Source: Tropicimonas_B omnivorans
Lineage (GTDB): Bacteria > Pseudomonadota > Alphaproteobacteria > Rhodobacterales > Rhodobacteraceae
Reading direction: 5' to 3'
NCBI RefSeq assembly: GCF_031846565.1
Contig: NZ_JAVRHL010000001.1
Location: forward strand, 434,001-498,000
DNA: 64,000 nucleotides
How positions within the stretch are numbered: the stretch's first letter is position 1; each line of letters opens with the position of its first letter. The notes under the pieces were generated by a model, which worked only from the letters and a program-made list of their open reading frames with translations, was not told where the DNA came from and searched no databases. Position numbers and translations under genes: made by a program. Shown one piece after another: positions 1 through 6,852 of the stretch.

Positions 1-516
1 GGCACCGACGCGCAGCAGCCCCAGACCAACGGCAGCGCCCCGGCCGCGCCGAAGATGCAGGTCCTCGCGCAATACATTCGCGACATGTCCTTCGAGAACA
101 TGCTCGCGCAGAAGGGTGCGCAGGGCGACGTGAAGCCGGACGTCCAGATCCAGGTGAATCTCGATGCCAAGAAGCGGAACGTCGAAAACCAGTTCGAGGT
201 GATCCTCAAGTTCCGCGTGGAGAGCAAGAACAAGGAAGGCGACGCCACGCTCTTCCTCCTCGAGCTCGAATATGCCGGCATCTTCCAGATCGAGAACGTT
301 CCGAACGAGCAGATGCACCCGTTCCTGCTGATCGAATGCCCGCGGATGCTGTTCCCCTATGTCCGCCGCATCGTCGGAGACGTGACGCGGGACGGTGGCT
401 TCCCGCCGCTCAACATGGAGAACATCGACTTCGTCCAGCTGTACCGGCAGGATCTTGCCCGCCGCAGCAAGGCGAAGGCCGCCGAGGCGCAAGACGCGCC
501 GGTCGGCACCGCCTGA
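1..516 (+). CDS. secB: Protein-export chaperone SecB (5' end outside window)
   Basis: SecB is a cytosolic homotetrameric chaperone that holds preproteins unfolded and hands them to SecA at the Sec translocon. The frame is open from base 1, so the true start lies upstream. The 171 visible residues include a short Ala/Gln/Pro-rich leader, then the conserved core beginning MQVLAQYIRDMSFEN near base 55, the beta-strand segment VQIQVNLDAKK and a C-terminal NIDFVQLYRQ helix region. The family is usually about 150-170 residues, so only a few residues are missing. The ATG at 55 is internal to the conserved domain boundary and is probably not the start. The gene converges on dnaQ, with 4 bases between the two stops. 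secB beside dnaQ near the origin is a common alphaproteobacterial arrangement. Confidence 0.95.
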   Translation, partial: GTDAQQPQTNGSAPAAPKMQVLAQYIRDMSFENMLAQKGAQGDVKPDVQIQVNLDAKKRNVENQFEVILKFRVESKNKEGDATLFLLELEYAGIFQIENVPNEQMHPFLLIECPRMLFPYVRRIVGDVTRDGGFPPLNMENIDFVQLYRQDLARRSKAKAAEAQDAPVGTA

Positions 517-520
517 TCTC

Positions 521-1252
521 TCAGGACGCCTTCGCGGCCGGCATCTCGAAGCTGGCCCAGAGGGCGTCCGATCCCAGCCGCTCCACGAGGGCGGCATGGG
601 CCGCGATCTCTTCCTCCGTCAGCCGCGGGGGAAGAGGCTCCGGGCGGGACAGCGGCGTCCAGCCCGGCTGCGCCCGCGCCTTCGCCTCCTCCCGGTCCCG
701 GGACGCCGCGTCCCGCTCCGGCGCAAGGACGAGGTCCGGCTGACGCCCCCCGATCAGCTCCAGATAGACTTCGGCGAGGATCTCGCTGTCGAGCAGCGCG
801 CCGTGCTTCGTGCGCGCCGAGTTGTCGATGCCGAACCGGCGGCAGAGCGCATCGAGCGAGGACGGCGAACCGGGAAAGCGGCGCCGTGCGATGGCGAGCG
901 TGTCGAGCGCCTGATCCGCTGGCAAGGTGCGCTTGCCGCACCATCCAAGCTCCGCATTGAGGAAGCGCATGTCGAACTCGGCATTGTGGATGACGAGCTT
1001 GGCGTCCTGAACGAAGTCAAGGAACGCCTGGGCGATCTTCTCGAAGACGGGCTTGTCCGCGAGGAACTCCGAGCTGATGCCGTGAACGTTGAACGCGCCT
1101 TCGGGCATGTCCCTCAGCGGGTTGATGTAGACGTGGAACGTCTTCCCGGTGGGCATGTGGTTATGGAGTTCGACGGCCCCGATCTCGACGATCCGATGAC
1201 CGTCATGGGGATCGAGTCCCGTGGTTTCTGTATCGAGCACGATCTCACGCAA
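521..1252 (-). CDS. dnaQ: DNA polymerase III epsilon subunit (3'-5' proofreading exonuclease)
   Basis: This 243-residue protein is the DEDDh-type proofreading exonuclease of the replicative polymerase. All catalytic motifs are visible: ExoI DTETTG with D7 and E9, ExoII HNAEFD at 89-94, and ExoIII with H150 and D155 in HGALLDSEILAE. The C-terminal tail after residue 170 is the segment that in this family binds the alpha subunit. It is the last gene of the maf-aroE-coaE-dnaQ operon: its start overlaps the end of coaE by 8 bases, which suggests translational coupling. Length matches the family (about 230-245). Confidence 0.96.
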   Translation of the reverse strand: MREIVLDTETTGLDPHDGHRIVEIGAVELHNHMPTGKTFHVYINPLRDMPEGAFNVHGISSEFLADKPVFEKIAQAFLDFVQDAKLVIHNAEFDMRFLNAELGWCGKRTLPADQALDTLAIARRRFPGSPSSLDALCRRFGIDNSARTKHGALLDSEILAEVYLELIGGRQPDLVLAPERDAASRDREEAKARAQPGWTPLSRPEPLPPRLTEEEIAAHAALVERLGSDALWASFEMPAAKAS

Positions 1253-1838
1253 GGCGGGTCTCCACGTCTTTCATCACCTCTCGCACCCCGGCCCGCGCGC
1301 TGTCCAGCGTCGTCGTGTCGATGATGCGGTCCGCCCGGGCGCGCTTCTCGGCATCGGGCATCTGCTTCGACAGGATGCGCTCGAAGGCCGCCGCCGTCAT
1401 CCCCTCCCGCTCCAGGACGCGGCGACGCTGCTCCCGGACGGAGGTGGACACGCAAACGGTCAGGTCCATCCAGCGATCCGATCCATTCTCGAACAGAAGC
1501 GGGATGTCGAAGAGCAGGACGGGCGCGGTCGCCTCGCGCGCAAATCGGTTGCGATCCTCGGCGACGAGCGGATGCACGACCGCCTCGATCCGCCCGAGCG
1601 CCGCGTCATCCCCGGCGATCCACAACTTCAGCCGCTCGCGGCTCACGGCACCGTCCACGATGGCGTCCGGGCGAAGCTCCTTCATGGGCACGACCGCAGC
1701 CCCGTCCCTGCCATAGAGGCGGTGGACGGCGGCGTCCGCATCCCACACGGCGACGCCCTCCTCGGCGAACATGCCCGCGGTGGTGGACTTGCCCATACCG
1801 ATGGAGCCGGTGAGGCCGATGCGGAACGGGCGGCTCAT
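1245..1838 (-). CDS. coaE: Dephospho-CoA kinase
   Basis: CoaE phosphorylates the 3'-hydroxyl of dephospho-CoA with ATP, the last step of coenzyme A synthesis. The 197-residue protein has the P-loop GLTGSIGMGKST at residues 8-19 and the downstream conserved segments HPLVAEDRNRF and LLFDIPLLFE typical of the family. The start ATG overlaps the aroE stop in an ATGA, and its own end overlaps dnaQ by 8 bases, so it is translated within the maf-aroE-coaE-dnaQ operon. Confidence 0.96.
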   Translation of the reverse strand: MSRPFRIGLTGSIGMGKSTTAGMFAEEGVAVWDADAAVHRLYGRDGAAVVPMKELRPDAIVDGAVSRERLKLWIAGDDAALGRIEAVVHPLVAEDRNRFAREATAPVLLFDIPLLFENGSDRWMDLTVCVSTSVREQRRRVLEREGMTAAAFERILSKQMPDAEKRARADRIIDTTTLDSARAGVREVMKDVETRLA

Positions 1839-2668
1839 GCCGAGAGCGCAGCGTCGCGCAGGGCGTCGTCCACGAGCGGGCGCGTGCCGAACCAGCGCTC
1901 GAAGCCGGGCACGGCCTGGTGCAAGAGCATCCCGAGCCCGTCCACGATGCGGGCGCCCCGGGCCTCGGCTCGGTCCAGGAAATCGGTGCGAAGCGGCGCG
2001 TAGACGAGATCATTGACGACCGCGCCCGGCTCGATCCCGTCCAGCGGGACGCGGAACTCCGGCTTGCCGACCATGCCGAGCGAGGTCGTGTTCACCACGG
2101 TCGCCGCTCCTTCGAGGATCGTGCCGGCCTTCACCCAATCCACAACGGTGATCTTCGGGCCGAACTCCGAGCGCAGCGCATCCGCGCGCGCGCGGCCGCG
2201 GTTCGAGAGGCGAATCTCGGAGACACCGGCATCGATCAGCGCCGTGATCACCGCGCGGGACGCGCCGCCTGCGCCGAAGACAGCCGCCGGGCCCGCCTTG
2301 GGATCCCAACCGGGCGCGTTCTGGCGAAGGTTGGCGAGGAAGCCGTAGCCATCGGTATTGTCCGCGTGAACCTTGCCATCTTCCCGGAAGATCAGGGTGT
2401 TGGCCGCTCCGATCAGGGACGCGCGATCGGTGACGAGATCGGCGAGGGAAAGAACGGCTTCCTTGTGCGGCAACGTCACGTTGAGCCCGACGAAGCCCAT
2501 CTTCGGCAGTGTGCGGATGACCTGCGGCAGGTCGGAATGACTGACCTGCATCGGAATGTAGTGGCCCCGCAGGCCGAGGCTCTTCAGCCAGTAGCCGTGA
2601 ACCGCCGGGGATTTCGAATGCCCGATCGGCGATCCGATGACGCCGGCAAGGGGAATGCGCTCGCTCAT
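1835..2668 (-). CDS. aroE: Shikimate dehydrogenase
   Basis: AroE reduces 3-dehydroshikimate to shikimate with NADPH in the chorismate pathway. I place the start at MSERIPLAGVIG (2668), giving 277 residues; the frame stays open far upstream across maf but that part is not homologous. Visible signatures are the substrate-binding SKS at 18-20, the catalytic Lys in NVTLPHKE (K69), the catalytic Asp in NTDGYGF (D106) and the NADP-binding loop GAGGASRA at 132-139. The start overlaps the maf stop by 4 bases and the stop overlaps the coaE start by 4 bases. Confidence 0.96.
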   Translation of the reverse strand: MSERIPLAGVIGSPIGHSKSPAVHGYWLKSLGLRGHYIPMQVSHSDLPQVIRTLPKMGFVGLNVTLPHKEAVLSLADLVTDRASLIGAANTLIFREDGKVHADNTDGYGFLANLRQNAPGWDPKAGPAAVFGAGGASRAVITALIDAGVSEIRLSNRGRARADALRSEFGPKITVVDWVKAGTILEGAATVVNTTSLGMVGKPEFRVPLDGIEPGAVVNDLVYAPLRTDFLDRAEARGARIVDGLGMLLHQAVPGFERWFGTRPLVDDALRDAALSA

Positions 2669-3261
2669 GCTTCGATGTCTCCTGTCAGCGCGAGATACGA
2701 CAACAGGGGCAAGAGGGGCAAACCGAGGATGGTAAACGGATCGCCCTGCACCTGCGCGAAGAGCCGGGCCCCCTCCGCCTCGATCAGGTAGCCGCCGACG
2801 GAATGGCGAATCGTCTCCCAGTTCCGGGCGACATACGAATTGAGATAGGAGTCCGACGGCTGACGCATGGTCATCCGGGCGGACGTGATCTGCCGCCACA
2901 CGGGCTCGCCGCCGCGATAGATCACCGCGGCGGAATGCAGGAAATGCGTCTTGCCCGACAGGCGGGAGAGCTGGTCGCGCGCGGCCTCCTCGGTGGCGGG
3001 CTTCGACAGGAGCTCTCCCTCCAGGTCCAGAACCTGGTCCGACCCTATGACCAGGGCGTCCGGATCCCGCTGCGACCCGCGCCGCGCCTTGTGCTCGGCG
3101 AGCGCGTCCGCGACGTCCCGCGGCCGGGCGCCCTCGGCGGTGAGCGCCATCTTCACGGCGTCTTCGTCGACGCGAACGGGGCTGACGCGGTGCGCGACGC
3201 CGGCCTTCGCCAGCATCTCGGTCCGGGTCCGCGAGCCGGAAGCGAGAACGATCTCGGTCAT
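2665..3261 (-). CDS. maf: Maf family nucleoside triphosphate pyrophosphatase
   Basis: Maf proteins hydrolyse non-canonical or modified nucleoside triphosphates (dTTP/UTP or m7GTP depending on subgroup). The 198-residue protein begins MTEIVLASGSRTRTEML, the family's N-terminal signature, and carries a conserved SDQVLDLEGELLSKP stretch. I chose the ATG at 3261; a longer frame to 3372 would run into the presumed origin and lacks homology. It is the first gene of the four-gene minus-strand operon leading away from the candidate oriC. The subgroup (YhdE- or YceF-like) cannot be settled by eye. Confidence 0.93.
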   Translation of the reverse strand: MTEIVLASGSRTRTEMLAKAGVAHRVSPVRVDEDAVKMALTAEGARPRDVADALAEHKARRGSQRDPDALVIGSDQVLDLEGELLSKPATEEAARDQLSRLSGKTHFLHSAAVIYRGGEPVWRQITSARMTMRQPSDSYLNSYVARNWETIRHSVGGYLIEAEGARLFAQVQGDPFTILGLPLLPLLSYLALTGDIEA

Positions 3262-3271
3262 TGTACAAACC

Positions 3272-3280
3272 TGTGGATAA
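3272..3280 (-). promoter_or_regulatory. DnaA box 1
   Basis: The plus strand reads TGTGGATAA, the exact complement of the consensus DnaA box TTATCCACA. It lies 11 bases upstream of the maf start codon. Confidence 0.75.
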
Positions 3281-3458
3281 GTCTGAGGATAGCTGTTGGC
3301 ATCTATGTGACTTCGGCGAGCCGGCTCGTCCAGCCCCGGCCGATCTGGGGAGAAGGGGGCCTGAGAGCCCAAGTTGTCCTGTCTTGATGACTCTGTGCGA
3401 CACCGGTGGACGACTCGGAGCGCGTCCTCGATGTCCTACACAGCCTTCCGCCAACATG

Positions 3459-3473
3459 TTAACGAAGTGTTAA
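3459..3473. promoter_or_regulatory. CtrA-type binding site in candidate oriC
   Basis: TTAACGAAGTGTTAA is a perfect TTAA-N7-TTAA match, the CtrA consensus known from Caulobacter, where CtrA represses initiation. It sits between the two DnaA boxes. Whether CtrA controls replication in this organism is not known from the sequence; in most studied Rhodobacterales CtrA is non-essential. Confidence 0.6.
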
Positions 3474-3522
3474 TCCGGCAAAGGCTTGGAATCGCGGCGG
3501 AGTTTTACCCTTTGTCCCAGCC

Positions 3523-3531
3523 TGTGGATAA
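3523..3531 (-). promoter_or_regulatory. DnaA box 2
   Basis: A second perfect TGTGGATAA (TTATCCACA on the minus strand), embedded in the same 12-mer as box 1 and about 70 bases from the A+T-rich tract near 3595-3645. Confidence 0.75.
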
Positions 3532-3692
3532 GATGCGACGAACTTGTCCGGGCTGTGGGGGTAAGCCGATCCCGATCCGACTTATCCCGATGTTAGACCT
3601 CCCTATTACAACCACCCTTCTTTAATCTTTCTTTATTGAAGAGTAGCGAAGCCTCTGCACCGCAGCCGTGTACAAACGGACGAAGCCAACCG

Positions 3693-4145
3693 ATGACCGA
3701 TCTGCTCTCAGCCGCGTATCCATGGGTGAAATCCGCCCACGTCATCGCCGTCGTCGCGTGGATGGCCGGGCTGTTCTATCTGCCACGGCTCTTCGTCTAC
3801 CACGTCGAGGCGGTGGAGGCCGGCAGCGGGACCGACGCGCTCTTCCAGACCATGGAACGCCGGCTCCTCCGGGCGATCATGAACCCGGCGATGATCGCGA
3901 CGTGGATCTTCGGGCTCTGCCTCGTCTTCACGCCAGGCATCGTCGACTGGTCCCAGATCTGGCCATGGACGAAGGCGGCGGGTGTCCTGACGCTCACCTG
4001 GCTGCACCATTGGCTGGGGAAGCGGAGGAAGGATTTCGAGCGCGGTGAGAACCGGATCTCGGGGCGATCCTACAGGATGATGAACGAGCTGCCGACGCTC
4101 GCGCTCGTGGTCATCGTGGTCTCCGTCATCACCCGCTACGCGTGA
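3693..4145 (+). CDS. hemJ: Protoporphyrinogen IX oxidase HemJ (CopD family)
   Basis: HemJ is a membrane enzyme that oxidises protoporphyrinogen IX to protoporphyrin IX in haem synthesis and replaces HemG/HemY in most alphaproteobacteria. The 150-residue protein has about four membrane helices, the first with the conserved His in VKSAHVIAVVAWMAG (H16), and the family segments LHHWLGKRRKDF and NELPTLALVVIV. I start at MTDLLSAAYPW; the frame extends 19 codons upstream into the origin region without family similarity. It is the first rightward gene after the candidate oriC and precedes rho. Confidence 0.92.
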   Translation: MTDLLSAAYPWVKSAHVIAVVAWMAGLFYLPRLFVYHVEAVEAGSGTDALFQTMERRLLRAIMNPAMIATWIFGLCLVFTPGIVDWSQIWPWTKAAGVLTLTWLHHWLGKRRKDFERGENRISGRSYRMMNELPTLALVVIVVSVITRYA

Positions 4146-4150
4146 TTCCG

Positions 4151-4179
4151 TTGACAAGGCGGCCGGGGTTTTCTAGGTG
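4151..4179 (+). promoter_or_regulatory. Possible sigma-70-type promoter for rho
   Basis: A perfect TTGACA at 4151-4156 is followed after 17 bases by TAGGTG (4174-4179), a weak -10 element. It lies 93 bases upstream of the rho start. The poor -10 keeps confidence low. Confidence 0.35.
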
Positions 4180-4271
4180 CGAACAGGCGCGGCCGTCCGG
4201 TCGTTGCTTTTTCCTGCCAGAACCGACGTGCGCTGCCCGATTTTCGGGACGCCCCGGAGAGACGTGATCCC

Positions 4272-5555
4272 ATGCTTGACGATGACACCCAAGAGTCGCT
4301 GACGCTCGCCGACCTGAAATCCAGGACGCCGGCCGACCTTCTCGCGATGGCCGAAGAGCTGGAGATCGACAACGCCTCCACGATGCGCAAGGGCGACATG
4401 ATGTTCGCCATCCTCAAGGAGCGCGCCGAGGACGGTTGGGAAATTTCCGGGGACGGCGTTCTCGAGGTGATGCAGGACGGCTTCGGCTTCCTCCGCTCCC
4501 CCGAGGCGAACTACCTTCCGGGTCCGGACGACATCTACGTCTCGCCCGAGATGATCCGCCAGCACGGCCTCCGCACGGGGGATACGGTTTACGGCGTCAT
4601 CGCCGCGCCGCGGGAGAACGAGCGGTATTTCTGCCTGGTGCGGGTCGCTGAGATCAACTTCCAGCCGCCCGAGAACGCCCGCCACAAGATCAATTTCGAC
4701 AACCTGACGCCGCTCTATCCGGATGAGCGGCTTCATATGGAATTGAGCGACCCGACGGTGAAGGACCGCTCCGCGCGAATCATCGATCTCGTTGCACCGA
4801 TCGGGAAGGGGCAGCGTAGCCTCATCGTGGCGCCGCCGCGTACCGGCAAGACGGTCCTGCTTCAGAACATCGCCACGAGCATCGAGCAGAACCATCCGGA
4901 ATGCTACCTGATCGTCCTTCTGATCGACGAGCGGCCAGAGGAAGTCACCGACATGCAGCGGTCGGTCAAGGGCGAGGTCATCTCCTCGACCTTCGACGAG
5001 CCCGCCACGCGCCACGTCGCGGTGTCCGAAATGGTGATCGAGAAGGCCAAGCGTCTCGTGGAGCACAAGCGGGACGTCGTGATCCTGCTGGATTCGATCA
5101 CGCGCCTGGGCCGCGCCTACAACACCGTCGTGCCGTCCTCCGGCAAGGTCCTCACGGGCGGTGTGGATGCCAATGCGCTGCAACGCCCGAAGCGGTTCTT
5201 CGGCGCCGCTCGGAACATCGAGGAGGGCGGCTCGCTCACCATTATCGCGACCGCGCTGATCGATACGGGCAGCCGCATGGACGAGGTGATCTTCGAGGAG
5301 TTCAAGGGGACGGGCAACTCCGAGATCGTCCTCGATCGCAAGGTGTCCGACAAGCGCGTCTTCCCGGCGATGGATATCCTGAAGTCCGGGACCCGGAAGG
5401 AAGAGCTCCTGACCGACAAGTCGGACCTCCAGAAAACCTTCGTGCTCCGGCGGATTCTCAACCCGATGGGCACCACGGATGCGATCGAGTTCCTGATCTC
5501 CAAGCTGAAGCAGACGAAAACGAACTCCGACTTCTTCGACTCGATGAATACCTGA
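4272..5555 (+). CDS. rho: Transcription termination factor Rho
   Basis: Rho is the hexameric RNA-dependent ATPase that ends transcription at rut-dependent sites. The 427-residue protein has the N-terminal helical Rho_N segment (about 1-50), the RNA-binding cold-shock-like domain with GFGFLRS at 70-76, Walker A APPRTGKT at 187-194, Walker B with VVILLDSITRLGRAYN, and the R-loop KVLTGGVDANAL. Length is standard for alphaproteobacteria. The start follows a 126-base leader after hemJ, so autoregulation through the leader is possible. The stop is directly followed by mnmE. Confidence 0.98.
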   Translation: MLDDDTQESLTLADLKSRTPADLLAMAEELEIDNASTMRKGDMMFAILKERAEDGWEISGDGVLEVMQDGFGFLRSPEANYLPGPDDIYVSPEMIRQHGLRTGDTVYGVIAAPRENERYFCLVRVAEINFQPPENARHKINFDNLTPLYPDERLHMELSDPTVKDRSARIIDLVAPIGKGQRSLIVAPPRTGKTVLLQNIATSIEQNHPECYLIVLLIDERPEEVTDMQRSVKGEVISSTFDEPATRHVAVSEMVIEKAKRLVEHKRDVVILLDSITRLGRAYNTVVPSSGKVLTGGVDANALQRPKRFFGAARNIEEGGSLTIIATALIDTGSRMDEVIFEEFKGTGNSEIVLDRKVSDKRVFPAMDILKSGTRKEELLTDKSDLQKTFVLRRILNPMGTTDAIEFLISKLKQTKTNSDFFDSMNT

Positions 5556-5568
5556 TTTGGTGGCGTCC

Positions 5569-6852
5569 TTGGACGCAGATACTATATATGCTGTAGCGAC
5601 GCCGCCGGGACGGTCTGGCGTTGCCGTGATCCGCGTCTCCGGACCGGGTGCTTTCTCCGCATGTCGTGCGCTTGCCGGTGACGTCCCCGAGGCCCACCGC
5701 GCGCGCGTCCGCACCCTCCGGGAGGAGGGCAGGGTCCTCGACCAGGCGCTTGTCCTGACGTTTCCAACAGGGGCAAGCTTCACCGGCGAAGACGTCGTGG
5801 AGTTTCACACGCACGGCAGTATCGCCGTCATCCGCCTGGTTAGCGATGCACTTTCGAAGATGGAGGGTCTCAGGCCAGCGGATGCAGGGGAATTCACCCG
5901 CCGCGCTTTAGAAAATGAACGGCTGGACCTGACACGCGTCGAAGGCCTGTCCGATCTCCTCGAAGCCGAAACCGCGGAGCAGCACCGGCTGGCAATGGCC
6001 ACGTTTGGCGGCGATCTCTCCAGCCAGGTCAATTCCTGGCGGGAGCGGTTGGTGCAAGCGGCCGCCCTGATCGAAGCGTCTGTCGACTTCTCGGATGAAG
6101 AACTCCCCGAGGGACTGATCGATGGGGCGCTCGCAGAAATTCGTGACTTGAGGGACGCTATACGCCACGAGCTCGATGGCGTTTCTGCGCGGGAGAGGAT
6201 CCGGGATGGCTTCGAGGTCGCCATCGTCGGTGCCCCGAATGTCGGGAAATCGACGCTGCTTAACCGGCTGGCCGGCCGGGATGCGGCCATTACGTCCTCG
6301 ATCGCTGGGACGACCCGGGATGTGATCGAAGTGCGGATGGATGTGGAAGGGCTGCCCGTCACGTTCCTCGATACGGCCGGGCTTCGGGATACGGATGACG
6401 AAGTCGAGCGGATCGGGGTTGCGCGGAGCCGAGCAAGAGCCGAGCGCGCGGATCTCCGGATTTTCCTCGGCGTCGAAAGCGAGGGGGTAAAGCGCCGGCC
6501 TGGCGACGTCGAGGCGCTTGGCAAGGCCGACTTGCAGGACGGATCGGATGGCCATGCTCTGCGTTTATCCGGTTTGACGGGGCAGGGAATCGAGGACCTT
6601 CTAGCCTTGGTTTCGAATGAGCTTGAAAAGCGGATCGCCGGATCGGGGCTCGCGTCAAGGGAGCGTCATGGCCGTGCGTTGGAAGACGGGCTGCTTTCGC
6701 TCGAATCGGCCGCGACGCGGTCGGCCGTCCATGCCGAACTGATCGGCGAAGATCTGCGGAATGCCGCCCATGCCCTCGATTGCCTGCTCGGTCGCATCGG
6801 GGTAGAAGACCTTCTGGACAAGATTTTCTCATCCTTCTGCATCGGAAAGTAG
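5569..6852 (+). CDS. mnmE: tRNA modification GTPase MnmE (TrmE)
   Basis: With MnmG, MnmE forms 5-carboxymethylaminomethyl or aminomethyl uridine at the wobble position of certain tRNAs. The start is uncertain: TTG (5557), GTG (5560) and TTG (5569) are in frame; 5569 gives MDADTIYAVATPPGR, which best fits the family N-terminus, and 427 residues. Visible are the formyl-THF-binding N-domain, G1 GAPNVGKST at 221-229, G3 DTAGLR, and the C-terminal catalytic CIGK. The G4 motif, normally NKxD, reads GKAD at 318-321, so the guanine-contacting Asn is replaced by Gly. It lies between rho and mnmG; its stop abuts the mnmG start. Confidence 0.95.
   Translation: MDADTIYAVATPPGRSGVAVIRVSGPGAFSACRALAGDVPEAHRARVRTLREEGRVLDQALVLTFPTGASFTGEDVVEFHTHGSIAVIRLVSDALSKMEGLRPADAGEFTRRALENERLDLTRVEGLSDLLEAETAEQHRLAMATFGGDLSSQVNSWRERLVQAAALIEASVDFSDEELPEGLIDGALAEIRDLRDAIRHELDGVSARERIRDGFEVAIVGAPNVGKSTLLNRLAGRDAAITSSIAGTTRDVIEVRMDVEGLPVTFLDTAGLRDTDDEVERIGVARSRARAERADLRIFLGVESEGVKRRPGDVEALGKADLQDGSDGHALRLSGLTGQGIEDLLALVSNELEKRIAGSGLASRERHGRALEDGLLSLESAATRSAVHAELIGEDLRNAAHALDCLLGRIGVEDLLDKIFSSFCIGK

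Larger units (their letters stand above)
3262..3692. other. oriC: Candidate chromosomal replication origin (oriC), intergenic maf-hemJ
   Basis: This 431-base gap is the only stretch over 300 bases without a gene. It contains two perfect DnaA boxes in the same orientation inside an identical 12-mer CCTGTGGATAAG (3270-3281 and 3521-3532), a perfect CtrA-type TTAA-N7-TTAA site (3459-3473), a second near-match TTAA-N7-TTAT (3622-3636), an A+T-rich tract at about 3595-3645 that could be the unwinding element, and GANTC (CcrM) sites at 3389, 3412 and 3489. TGTACAAAC occurs at both edges (3262-3270 and 3669-3677). Nearby genes point outward on both sides and parS/parAB lie 3-7 kb to the right. Origin function is inferred, not shown. 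Confidence 0.75.

Noticed and set aside
3582..3590. Third DnaA box TTATCCCGA
   Set aside because: Two mismatches to TTATCCACA; not counted, though weak boxes can function in origins.
4173..5783. 536-codon open frame antisense to rho
   Set aside because: High-G+C shadow of rho; Arg/Gly/Asp-rich with no recognisable domain. The same applies to long antisense frames over maeB, the ABC genes, ccoI and ccoN.
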